Positions 1-11,987 of a stretch of DNA of 64,000 nucleotides are shown here, piece after piece. Within the stretch, counting starts at the first letter, position 1; every line of letters begins with the position of its first letter. The stretch covers positions 33,468,121 through 33,532,120 of the forward strand of contig NC_088711.1 of the NCBI RefSeq assembly GCF_963576615.1, written 5' to 3'. The translations under genes and the position numbers were made by a program. This stretch comes from Watersipora subatra (taxonomy: Eukaryota; Bryozoa; Gymnolaemata; Cheilostomatida; Watersiporidae). The notes under the pieces were generated by a model, which searched no databases, was not told the DNA's origin, and saw only the letters and a program-made list of their open reading frames with translations.

Positions 1-2890
1 GATACTAGGGTACAAAGAGATGCTGGGGTACAAAGAGATACTAGGGTACAAAGAGATACTAGGGTACAAAGAGATACTAGGGTACAAAGAGATACTGGGG
101 TACAAAGAGATGCTGGGGTACAAAGAGATGCTGGGGTACAAAGAGATACTAGGGTACAAAGAGATGCTGGGGTACAAAGAGATGCTAGGGTACAAAGAGA
201 TACTAGGGTACAAAGAGATGCTGGGGTACAAAGAGATACTGGGGTACAAAGAGATACTGGGGTACAAAGAGATACTAGGGTACAAAGAGATACTAGGGTA
301 CAAAGAGATGCTGGGGTACAAAGAGATACTGGGGTACAAAGAGATGCTGGGGTACAAAGAGATGCTAGGGTACAAAGAGATACTAGGGTACAAAGAGATG
401 CTGGGGTACAAAGAGATACTGGGGTACAAAGAGATACTGGGGTACAAAGAGATACTAGGGTACAAAGAGATACTAGGGTACAAAGAGATGCTGGGGTACA
501 AAGAGATGCTGGGGTACAAAGAGATACTAGGGTACAAAGAGATACTAGGGTACAAAGAGATACTAGGGTACAAAGAGATACTGGGGTACAAAGAGATACT
601 AGGGTACAAAGAGATACTAGGGTACAAAGAGATACTGGGGTACAAAGAGATACTAGGGTACAAAGAGATGCTGGGGTACAAAGAGATACTAGGGTACAAA
701 GAGATACTAGGGTACAAAGAGATACTAGGGTACAAAGAGATACTGGGGTACAAAGAGATACTAGGGTACAAAGAGATGCTGGGGTACAAAGAGATGCTGG
801 GGTACAAAGAGATACTAGGGTACAAAGAGATACTAGGGTACAAAGAGATACTAGGGTACAAAGAGATACTGGGGTACAAAGAGATGCTGGGGTACAAAGA
901 GATGCTGGGGTACAAAGAGATACTAGGGTACAAAGAGATGCTGGGGTACAAAGAGATGCTAGGGTACAAAGAGATACTAGGGTACAAAGAGATGCTGGGG
1001 TACAAAGAGATACTGGGGTACAAAGAGATACTGGGGTACAAAGAGATACTAGGGTACAAAGAGATACTAGGGTACAAAGAGATGCTGGGGTACAAAGAGA
1101 TACTGGGGTACAAAGAGATGCTGGGGTACAAAGAGATACTAGGGTACAAAGAGATACTAGGGTACAAAGAGATGCTGGGGTACAAAGAGATACTAGGGTA
1201 CAAAGAGATACTAGGGTACAAAGAGATACTAGGGTACAAAGAGATGCTGGGGTACAAAGAGATGCTGGGGTACAAAGAGATACTAGGGTACAAAGAGATA
1301 CTAGGGTACAAAGAGATACTAGGGTACAAAGAGATGCTGGGGTACAAAGAGATACTAGGGTACAAAGAGATGCTGGGGTACAAAGAGATACTAGGGTACA
1401 AAGAGATACTGGGGTACAAAGAGATACTAGGGTACAAAGAGATACTAGGGTACAAAGAGATACTAGGGTACAAAGAGATGCTGGGGTACAAAGAGATGCT
1501 GGGGTACAAAGAGATACTAGGGTACAAAGAGATACTAGGGTACAAAGAGATGCTGGGGTACAAAGAGATACTAGGGTACAAAGAGATACTAGGGTACAAA
1601 GAGATACTAGGGTACAAAGAGATGCTGGGGTACAAAGAGATACTAGGGTACAAAGAGATGCTGGGGTACAAAGAGATACTAGGGTACAAAGAGATACTGG
1701 GGTACAAAGAGATACTAGGGTACAAAGAGATACTAGGGTACAAAGAGATACTAGGGTACAAAGAGATACTGGGGTACAAAGAGATGCTGGGGTACAAAGA
1801 GATACTAGGGTACAAAGAGATACTAGGGTACAAAGAGATACTAGGGTACAAAGAGATGCTGGGGTACAAAGAGATACTAGGGTACAAAGAGATGCTGGGG
1901 TACAAAGAGATACTAGGGTACAAAGAGATACTAGGGTACAAAGAGATACTAGGGTACAAAGAGATGCTGGGGTACAAAGAGATACTAGGGTACAAAGAGA
2001 TGCTGGGGTACAAAGAGATACTAGGGTACAAAGAGATACTGGGGTACAAAGAGATACTAGGGTACAAAGAGATACTAGGGTACAAAGAGATACTAGGGTA
2101 CAAAGAGATGCTGGGGTACAAAGAGATGCTGGGGTACAAAGAGATACTAGGGTACAAAGAGATACTAGGGTACAAAGAGATGCTGGGGTACAAAGAGATA
2201 CTAGGGTACAAAGAGATACTAGGGTACAAAGAGATACTAGGGTACAAAGAGATGCTGGGGTACAAAGAGATACTAGGGTACAAAGAGATGCTGGGGTACA
2301 AAGAGATACTAGGGTACAAAGAGATACTGGGGTACAAAGAGATACTAGGGTACAAAGAGATACTAGGGTACAAAGAGATACTAGGGTACAAAGAGATACT
2401 GGGGTACAAAGAGATGCTGGGGTACAAAGAGATACTAGGGTACAAAGAGATACTAGGGTACAAAGAGATACTAGGGTACAAAGAGATGCTGGGGTACAAA
2501 GAGATACTAGGGTACAAAGAGATACTAGGGTACAAAGAGATGCTGGGGTACAAAGAGATGCTGGGGTACAAAGAGATACTAGGGTACAAAGAGATACTAG
2601 GGTACAAAGAGATGCTGGGGTACAAAGAGATACTGGGGTACAAAGAGATGCTGGGGTACAAAGAGATGCTGGGGTACAAAGAGATGCTGGGGTACAAAGA
2701 GATGCTGGGGTACAAAGAGATACTAGGGTACAAAGAGATACTAGGGTACAAAGAGATACTAGGGTACAAAGAGATACTAGGGTACAAAGAGATACTAGGG
2801 TAAAAAGAGATACTAGGGTACAAAGAGATGCTGGGGTACAAAGAGATACTGGGGTACAAAGAGATACTGGGGTAAAATGAGATACTAGGG
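1..2890. repeat. 18-bp minisatellite array
   Basis: About 160 tandem copies of an 18-bp unit of the form GATRCTRGGGTACAAAGA. The array runs off the left edge of the window. Two transition positions (A/G after GAT, and A/G before GGG) vary and create higher-order patterns, described in the findings. The unit is a multiple of three and lacks a stop in one frame, so a 927-codon open frame (20-2803) with a six-residue period exists. It ends only where C to A turns TAC into TAA near 2801. I see no sign that it is a gene. The last units near 2870-2890 are degenerate. Confidence 0.97.
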
Positions 2891-3989
2891 ATGCTAGAGA
2901 TAAGGCAATAAATTCCAAAGCCTGGTTTTGTTTAGTGATGAGAAATTCAATGTGGTTTATATATTATCTGCTTTCTTCGTGGTTGATTGTAGAAAATAAT
3001 GTAAAATTTTTTAAGAGACAGTTTTCTAGTCTTGGAACATATTGAAGTTGTTTATATTTTTATAATGGAGAAATTTTACAGCCTTGCAGTGTAACTACTG
3101 CGACTATTATTTCTTGTTGCGTATGACTGACCTTTGCGTTGATGTGCTGCTTGAAAAAAAATTCGGTTGAAGTGGCTTGTTCATTTTTAACCGTACTCTA
3201 ATAAATATTTAGGTAACAGGCCAAAAAGCAACTTTTCTATATTGTCACTATTGGTCAATATATTTTTTAAAAATATGAAAAAGCTGTCGAAAATATTTTA
3301 ATATGTTCGGTATCTGAACTAGGCTAAACACGCGATGGTGCTGTTAAAACTAACAAAGACTTGAATGAACTAGCCTAGCTATGCTGCAGCATCAAACATT
3401 AGTAATACCTTGGCGAGACATGTCTGCTCCCAATAGCTCTTAAACACTGGAGAAACATTTCTATTCTTAAAGTTTGTTATACTTGCCTTGCATTTAATGA
3501 ATGCAGTCTTAAAACACTCTGGCCTGACAGTCTATCTCTCTTTAGATTAGAATAATGTATCAGAAAGTAGCAAACTCTATGCAGCTCGAAGATCAAGCCA
3601 GCAACTCAAGCATGGCTCAAAACAGTTTAAATACAACAATAACTAATAAAAATATGTCAAGATAAAATTAATAGCGCCTATAGTTAATCTAGTATATACA
3701 TTTAGCTTGCGATGAAGTTATTAATAAATTAATTTTAAAGATGAGAAGCTTGCAGACATACCATGCTTCAAAAGCTTGAAATCATATAGATAAAGCCAAG
3801 GCTATTCAGGTAACAACGCAGACGATAATCAATATAAGGTGCTTACTAATAGATTATTTGCATAATTGAATGGAGAACAAATCTCCCAGACCTGACTGGA
3901 TATGAAAGTGAGAACTCCTAACAGACCCTGCACTAACAGCTGAATGTTTAGCATATATATTCCAGGCATCAATAGACAGCAGACCAAAC
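2891..3989. other. No gene seen
   Basis: AT-rich sequence with no convincing open frame, splice-bounded exon or repeat. It separates the satellite from the LINE remnant. Confidence 0.5.
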
Positions 3990-5290
3990 CTCGACCAAAC
4001 TCAAAATGAAGTGCTATATAAAAGGCAACACAGATTCAGAAGTGGTCTTGGCTGTAAAACTCAACTGAGCGCTACTTACTATGATCTAGTAAAAAGATTT
4101 GAAAAAGCTCAACTTATCACAGCGTAATTCTTGATTTCAAGAAAGCCTCTGACAAGGTACTACATAGAATTCTTATCCAAAAAATTAGACAGATTGATGG
4201 TATAGAGAAGATCATATGCAATTAGATACGAATTTTTCTTACAGTCAAAAAGTGGATATTTAAGGGACGCTATCTCATAGCATGGCAGTGAGTTCTGGAG
4301 TCCCACAAGGCTTGGTACCGGGGCCAACATTATTTCTCACATATATAAATGATTTCCCAAATGCTGTGTCGTGTAAAGCCTGTATGCAGATGATAAGTTT
4401 CTTTATTCGAATGTCAACAGTGACAGAGAATCGCAACGCCTTCAAAATGACATTGATCAGCTCTATAAAAGGTCTGTTAGATGGAAAATGTCCTTCAATG
4501 TTGATGAATAAGTAGTTATGGTTTTCTGGAAGGAATCAACTGATAAGCCAACTTATACTTTGGGCGAGTCGGCACTCCGTGTAGTAACAGAAGCTAGATA
4601 TCTTGGTAATCAAATGCAATCAAACCTGAGATAGGACAAACCCATAGACAAGAAGGTTGGCTCCATCTCCAAGGTTCTAGGCTCTATTAAGTACTAACTC
4701 CACAAAGCACCTGAAAAGCACAAACTGTTAGGATACACCGGTTTATGCAGACCTCACCAGTTTATGCAGACCTACTCTTGAGTATGAAGACACTCTATGG
4801 AATCTTGCAAACAAAACTACTGTTGAATTGCTAGAATTAGTGCAAAACAAAGCCGTCCGTTTTATCAAAAACATTAAAGGACGTTACAGTCTGACAGAAG
4901 CGCAAGCTCAACTACAACTGTTATCACTAGGTGATAGACGTAAATCACACCGAATAGCCTTACCGATGAGAATATTCTATGATGAAGATAGGCTTAACAT
5001 CCTCTCCTCAGCTTATGATGAACTGCTTAAAAACAGAAACAACACAACCTTGACAACCCTTTTAGCTACAAGGGTGAACTAACTTCCATATATGCATCCA
5101 ACCTTGAATACTATTACAGCTTTCTCTCAAGCATGTTAGAGAAATGAGGATTGTGACATCTAATCAAAAATAACCTCAGCAAGCATGCTGTATTGCTGTC
5201 TCACACTGTCTCAAATCATTTACCATACGAGACACCTTTACACCATCAGTGTTATCAGAGTGTTCAATGCTTCACGAGGTAATGAGAAAA
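3990..5290 (+). pseudogene. Non-LTR retrotransposon reverse transcriptase remnant (jockey/CR1-type)
   Basis: Conserved RT blocks appear in order across shifting frames. A block ending in RSG plus a TQL tract lies near 4030-4070, and an FKKA-type block A (D replaced in context by FKKASDKV) near 4130-4170. The SSGVPQG block is at about 4288-4308, and the catalytic YADD motif is at 4383-4394 in a different frame from the preceding block. The downstream thumb region near 4400-4500 ends in an early TAA. A C-terminal segment containing VQNKAVRFI and RRKSHRIAL lies near 4835-4975. Frameshifts and stops make it non-functional. The 5' end (endonuclease) is missing or unrecognisable. The clade assignment is from motif resemblance only. 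Confidence 0.82.
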
Positions 5291-5463
5291 TTAAGTTTCA
5301 ATTTAGCATATTTTTGTCAATTTTAAACTTGAATTCTATATTCTAAATAGATATCATAAGGCACACTTACTGCCAACTAAAAATGTTTTCGTTATCAAGT
5401 TTTATTATTTCATTTTATTACTGCTGTGGTATAGAAGTATTAGCAAAAGCAAATAGCATAATG

Positions 5464-5931
5464 CAGGAGTTTCCAACCTTTTTCATGCAGTTCCCCTCAT
5501 GCCTTTTCATAAATTCGATTCTTCATGCACTTTGAACTCGCATGACTTAAAACAACCGATAGAAATTAGAATCCCATTTTATTGTACATATCTAAACATA
5601 TAACAACATATTATTAATTTTTATACAGCACACATACAACACACAACAATACATGACCTTCGGCATGGCGGTGACTTGGTTTATGACTAGGTTAACTTAC
5701 TATCCAATCAAAATCAGGATGAATGTGTTCACGTATATCTGGGTTCTGACTAGTAGCTCACTATTACCAACTAGTGCTATAGATAAAACCAAAAGGTTAA
5801 AGCAAGAAACCCAGACTCAACGGGACTGCAGGACATAACTTAAAAATTTAACAAATCAGACATTCTCTGTTTCCTCTTGTATATTCAAAACTCCCCCTAG
5901 GGGGGAATTTCTCTCTGGTTGGGAACCCCTG
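5464..5931. mobile_element. Non-autonomous hAT-like element (468 bp)
   Basis: The left end CAGGAGTTTCCAACC and the right end, read in reverse complement as CAGGGGTTCCCAACC, agree at 13 of 15 positions. The element is flanked by 8-bp direct repeats GCATAATG (5456-5463) and GCATAATT (5932-5939), matching at 7 of 8. CAG...CTG ends with an 8-bp duplication are typical of hAT elements. No transposase is encoded. The 61-codon open frame at 5653-5838 inside it is not recognisable. Confidence 0.8.
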
Positions 5932-5939
5932 GCATAATT

Positions 5940-6822
5940 GATAAATGCCTAAACACTGGAGACATACGCAATATTACAATGAACATGACACCTAATACAA
6001 CAGGGGACGAGCAATAAAGACAGTCATCATATACTCATCTACAAGCAGATTAGAAACCTCCAAAAGAAGTAACTCATGAGGAAAGAGCCACAAAACCATC
6101 AAAAAGAAATTAGAACTGCCAAAAATGACCAAAACATAGTCATCTTTTCCAATCAGTACACTCTCATGACATGTCCACTCATCGCTAACCTTCTGCTTAC
6201 ATAACGAGCAGAACCTGAGCACCTAAACCTCACATAAACACATTCTCACAGGCTAACAGAGACATATATAAAAGGGAACAGCTCCAATGACTCAGCATCT
6301 TTCTCTTGTTTCCAAAAACCTGCAGAGGCTGCTTCTCTTCCACTGCCTGCTGAGGCACATTCCTGTGCCTCTCTCTTTCCCTTGCCTGTAGAGCCTCTCC
6401 TTCCCCTACCTACGGAGCCTCCTTTTCCATCATCAGCTAAGCTTCTTCTACTTGACTATCTCAACTGCTGAGCCCCTCTATCAATGGACTGTTATGGCCC
6501 TCGTTTGACTGTCAAGACTCACAGCCTTATGGGACCGAGCAACAATCATGGATAATTGTTCGAGGGGGGGGGGGGGTAATTTTTATTGGCTATTTTAACC
6601 TTTTGTCTTTAATATTATTTTTTAGAATTCTGTTAGTTGTGAATTGTAATTGTTTGACTTATAGAATAAATAAGCAACTTTTCATGGTAAATATTAGTAT
6701 TGCTTACAATGGCGTAACACCTTCACCAGTATCTGAACTAGTAAAAATCAAATTAGTTCCCACAAGCTAATCAAAAGTGCAAAAATTGAGCATATTCACA
6801 ATAAAATGACAAAACAAATTCA
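5940..6822. other. No gene seen; 13-G homopolymer
   Basis: Low-complexity CT-rich stretch at about 6295-6480, then a run of 13 G at 6564-6576. A short minus-strand open frame at 5992-6222 resembles nothing I know. Confidence 0.4.
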
Positions 6823-6830
6823 ACACTGAT

Positions 6831-7019
6831 TAGACCTGCCAACTCAAGAGTGGGGCAATGCGTGAGGTTTTGTTTTGGGGCAATTGATGTATCAATGATA
6901 GTATATATAAAATTGCGGAAAATGGGGCAAAAATCTCACGCAGTTCTCACGCATTTTCATTTTTTCTTTGGGGTGATTGCGTGAGTCTCACACCCAATGC
7001 GTGAGAGTTGGCAGGTATG
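6831..7019. mobile_element. 189-bp MITE with ACCTGCCAACTC inverted ends
   Basis: Inverted termini ACCTGCCAACTC (6834-6845) and its exact complement at 7005-7016 bound a 189-bp element. Internal repeats of TGCGTGAG and its complement add secondary structure. A perfect 8-bp direct repeat ACACTGAT flanks it (6823-6830 and 7020-7027), which fits a hAT-type insertion. No coding capacity. Confidence 0.85.
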
Positions 7020-7027
7020 ACACTGAT

Positions 7028-9410
7028 GTTGTGTGTGGATTAGAATAAATTATGCATAACATAATCCTCCCATATCAACCCATAACACTGCTATTTTGAT
7101 AAATCTTTCAATAAGGGGCTGACATTATGTTGAAGCATCTAGAAGTTTTAAAAACTAGCTGCTATAAAGTTACAACGTTTAATAACAGGTTATATGCATT
7201 GTATGAATATGCTGACTTAAATTGGCTAATCCTGAGTAGGATGAGTTATCGTCGAGGCAACCTGGTAGTGGGCCAAGATGACTGGCAGTTTTAATTTTCG
7301 TAAAAAAATATTTATATGAGACACAGCAACAAACAAGCATTTAAATAAACAAAAATTAAAAGTAACTATCTTATATTTTTCAAACATATTCAAACGTTTT
7401 ATCGGCTTTTAACAGCTGTTAGTGTACTAAAAAAATGAATAACGATTATTGTTGATAATTTTTTTATAACATAGAGCTTTGAAATGCATAACCACTGTTA
7501 ACATACAATAATTGCGATGGAACGGTTGTTGATCAAACTCGAAATAACAAAATTCCCACAAGGGCCGATTGACCTAAACTGTTTATTATGAAACCTAAAG
7601 GTCAGATCCTAAATTATCAGCGAACCACATGCGTCGTCGTAAAACCAAATGCTCCATTGGTCCACACATAGAATATATAATTCTCCTGTTGGCTCGAATA
7701 ATAACGGCCTTAGGTTATACAAACATAGACACGTGAAGTTCGCTCAGTTGTATATATACGGTAATAGAAAGCAAAGCCAACACATAAGGAGTTACTTTCT
7801 TTGCTTTGTTTTTCTAAATAGACAACTCCCTCAACATCATTTGTGCAAAAATTTTAAACGTACAGCAGTAGTTTGTATAGTCTAAAAACAAAGGGGAAAT
7901 TTAAAAGGTCTAACAGCACACTAAAATCGGACTAAAATAGGCTATACAAAAATAGTGTCAAGCACAAGCTTTAATAGCAAATCATGTCCCAGTTATTGCT
8001 GGCAGATAGAGCAACACCTGACATGTTTGTTATTGTTATGATGGGATGGCTACCAAGTATGTACCTTACTTCATGGTGTTAGTGTTGAAAACCTTGACAG
8101 ACAAACTAGAGAAACATGCAAAGTTGTTGGATAACGCAAGCCAAGAAAAAATGTTACAAAAACCTACCAGCTGCGAGAGTAGCAAAGATTACTCACATTA
8201 TACCCCTATTACTGTGATTACTAGTTATTGTAAATCAGTCCGAGAGCTTACAACATTACGAATCATTAGACAAGGCAATGGATAGATATGAAAACGTATT
8301 CCATAATTCTACAGACTTATTAAACTCATTAAGCCGATCAACTCGATTACCTCAACACATGTTAAACCTTAAGTTGGTACTCCTTTATGCTTTTAAAAAA
8401 TGTTCCTTTACATCATTGAGGCAACAATCATATCTGAGTTTGCTAATCAGAAGATATGTCTATTTCAAGAATTCTCTTAAATGTTCTATTTAAATTCAAG
8501 AGATTACTGTTTGTTGTAAAAAAAATTCTTCTTTCTTTGCTCTGTTATTAGATTGAATATCCGTGTTCAAATGTCTGTAACATGTTTCGTTGTTTTAAAT
8601 TCTCAATTAATTTCTGTAAATGGGGAGAATCTCTAGAGTCTAGATGATGTGTAAATGTAGAATACACCTAAGCATGCCTGTGTTTATATACTTTTATATA
8701 CTAAAGTGTTAGGTATCATTTCAGATGTAGGTTGGCAGGTAATTTGACATAAATGAAAGCACAAGCTATTCAAAATAAAATATGGTTTTACTGATCTACA
8801 TCACAGCTCAATATTTACTTATTCACATAAATGAAACTGCAGAGCCTGCACATGAAAACATCAATATTTAATCACATCTGCGCTTAGTACTATTTCCTAA
8901 AGAACCCTTTAACTTATTTGAGCATGTGCTCTCATCGCATCACGCTTCCTCTACTTCAAATACTGCAATTCTGTGTGTTTATGTAATGAAAATGTATTTC
9001 TAACTTCTATCAACTTGCCCAAAGGTTTTGAACATTTCAACAAAGAATTCATCAATTCCATAATCGATTTTTCTATCTGTGCCGATTCTGGTGTAAAGAA
9101 GCAGTTAGAGATTGAAGGGTCATGGAGACAAGTCAGAGATTACTCACAGGTATATTTGTTTGTCAGAGAGAGTTGAGAGCAACCCATGCAATGATGTGTG
9201 ATTTCAAAATTGCATTTTGAATGTACTATACGAGCAGATGTTGAGAACTCGTTTAATCTATGCATGAAAATGTTTTTTACCTTTTCTGGTATTATATGTT
9301 TCTAGAATTAACAAAGATCAATGTTATTATTATTATTATTGTTATTAAGGCAAAATAGACAGCAAACATCCAGTGTTACTAACTTATTGGGATGTTTGTA
9401 TAGTATTGAG
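7028..9410. other. No recognisable gene; a few short open frames
   Basis: Short plus-strand frames lie at 8046-8285 and 8278-8493, and one at 8973-9149 ends at a plausible donor (CAG before GTATAT at 9150). None has a domain I recognise. The last ends in phase 0, so it does not fit as the upstream exon of the PAN/F5-8C gene, whose first visible exon needs phase 1. A short TTA-type microsatellite is near 9320-9350. Confidence 0.4.
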
Positions 9411-11796
9411 GTAAACCATATTGGTAGGTTGGCTATGGTAAGTGGTAAACCATATTGGTAGGTTGGCTATGGTAAGTGGTAAACCATATTGGTAGGTTGG
9501 CTATGGTAAGTGGTAAACCATATTGGTAGGTTGGCTATGGTAAGTGGTAAACCATATTGGTAGGTTGGCTATGGTAAGTGGTAAACCATATTGGTAAGTT
9601 GGCTATGGTAAGTGGTAAACCATATTGGTAGGTTGGCTATGGTAAGTGGTAAACCATATTGGTAGGTTGGCTATGGTAAGTGGTAAACCATATTGGTAGG
9701 TTGGCTATGGTAAGTGGTAAACCATATTGGTAGGTTGGCTATGGTAAGTGGTAAACCATATTGGTAGGTTGGCTATGGTAAGTGGTAAACCATATTGGTA
9801 GGTTGGCTATGGTAAGTGGTAAACCATATTGGTAAGTTGGCTATGGTAAGTGGTAAACCATATTGGTAGGTTGACTATGGTAAGTGGTAAACCATATTGG
9901 TAGGTTGGCTATGGTAAATGGTAAACCATATTGGTAGGTTGGCTATGGTAAATGGTAAATCATATTGGTAAGTTGGCTATGGTAAGTGGTAAATCATATT
10001 GGTAGGTTGGCTATGGTAAGTGGTAAACCATATTGGTAAGTTGGCTATGGTAAGTGGTAAACCATATTGGTAGGTTGGCTATGGTAAGTGGTAAACCATA
10101 TTGGTAGGTTGGCTGTGGTAAGTGGTAAACCATACTGGTAAGTTGGCTATGGTAAGTGGTAAACCATATTGGTAAGTTGGCTATGGTAAATGGTAAATCA
10201 TATTGGTAAGTTGGCTATGGTAAGTGGTAAATCATATTGGTAAGTTGGCTATGGTAAATGGTAAACCATATTGGTAGGATGGCTATGGTAAATGGTAAAC
10301 CATATTGGTAGGTTGGCTGTGGTATGTGGTAAACCATACTGGTAAGTTGGCTATGGTAAGTGGTAAACCATATTGGTAAGTTGGCTATGGTAAATGGTAA
10401 ACCATATTGGTAGGTTGGCTATGGTAAGTGGTAAATCATATTGGTAGGTTGGCTGTGGTAAGTGGTAAACCATACTGGTAAGTTGGCTATGGTAAGTGGT
10501 AAACCATATTGGTAAGTTGGCTATGGTAAATGGTAAACCATATTGGTAGGTTGGCTATGGTAAGTGGTAAATCATATTGGTAGGTTGGCTATGGTAAGTG
10601 GTAAACCATGTTGGTAGGTTGGCTGTGGTAAGTGGTAAACCATACTGGTAAGTTGGCTATGGTAAGTGGTAAACCATATTGGTAAGTTGGCTATGGTAAA
10701 TGGTAAACCATATTGGTAGGTTGGCTATGGTAAGTGGTAAATCATATTGGTAGGTTGGCTGTGGTAAGTGGTAAACCATACTGGTAAGTTGGCTATGGTA
10801 AGTGGTAAACCATATTGGTAAGTTGGCTATGGTAAATGGTAAACCATATTGGTAAGTTGGCTATGGTAAGTGGTAAACCATATTGGTAGGTTGGCTGTGG
10901 TAAGTGGTAAACCATACTGGTAAGTTGGCTATGGTAAGTGGTAAACCATATTGGTAAGTTGGCTATGGTAAATGGTAAACCATATTGGTAGGTTGGCTAT
11001 GGTAAGTGGTAAATCATATTGGTAGGTTGGCTGTGGTAAGTGGTAAACTATACTGGTAAGTTGGCTATGGTAAGTGGTAAACCATATTGGTAAGTTGGCT
11101 ATGGTAAATGGTAAACCATATTGGTAGGTTGGCTATGGTAAGTGGTAAATCATATTGGTAAGTTGGCTATGGTAAATGGTAAACCATATTGGTAGGATGG
11201 CTATGGTAAATGGTAAACCATATTGGTAGGTTGGCTGTGGTATGTGGTAAACCATATTGGTAGGCTGGCTATGGGAAGTGGTAAACCAAATTGGTAGGTT
11301 GGCTGTGGTAAGTGGTAAACCATATTGGTAGGTTGGCTATGGTAAGTGGTAAACCATATTGGTAGGTTGGCTATGGTAAGTGGTAAACCATATTGGTAGG
11401 TTGGCTATAGGAAGTGGTAAACCATTTTGGTAGGTTGGCTATGGTAAGTGGTAAACCATATTGGTAGGTTGGCTATGGTAAGTGGTAAACCATATTGGTA
11501 GGTTGGCTGTGGTAAGTGGTAAACCATATTGGTAGGTTGGCTGTGGTAAGTGGTAAACCATATTGGTAAGTTGGCTATGGTAAGTGGTAAACCATATTCG
11601 TAGGTTGGCTATGGGAAGTGGTAAACCATATTGGTAGGTTGGCTATGGGAAGTGGTAAACCATATTGGTAGGTTGGCTATGGGAAGTGGTAAACCATATT
11701 GGTAGGTTGGCTGTGGTAAGTGGTAAACCAAATTGGTAGGTTGGCTATGGTAAGTGGTAAACCATATTGGTAGGTTGGCTATGGGAAGTGGTAAAC
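9411..11796. repeat. 34-bp minisatellite array, about 70 copies
   Basis: Tandem 34-bp units containing TGGTAAACCATATTGGTA and GGTTGGCTATGGTAAG. Variants at a few positions (GGTAGG/GGTAAG, CTATGG/CTGTGG, GTAAGT/GTAAAT, CCATAT/CCATAC) are arranged in a four-unit (136-bp) higher-order period between about 10110 and 11235. The array lies directly upstream of the first recognised exon of the PAN/F5-8C gene and could lie in its 5' intron. Confidence 0.97.
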
Positions 11797-11987
11797 AAGA
11801 GGCATCTAATTACCAGACCTCAAGACAGTGTTGATATATGATGTTCATAGAATAGCTTCATTTAGCATGTTTATAGGAAGGAAGCACCTAAAAACTCTGG
11901 GCAAACTCAAAGCCATGTGCATCGTAACTTTATCATTGTTGCTATACATGTAATTAACGACAATAAAAGCTGTCTGTATTTTTTTAG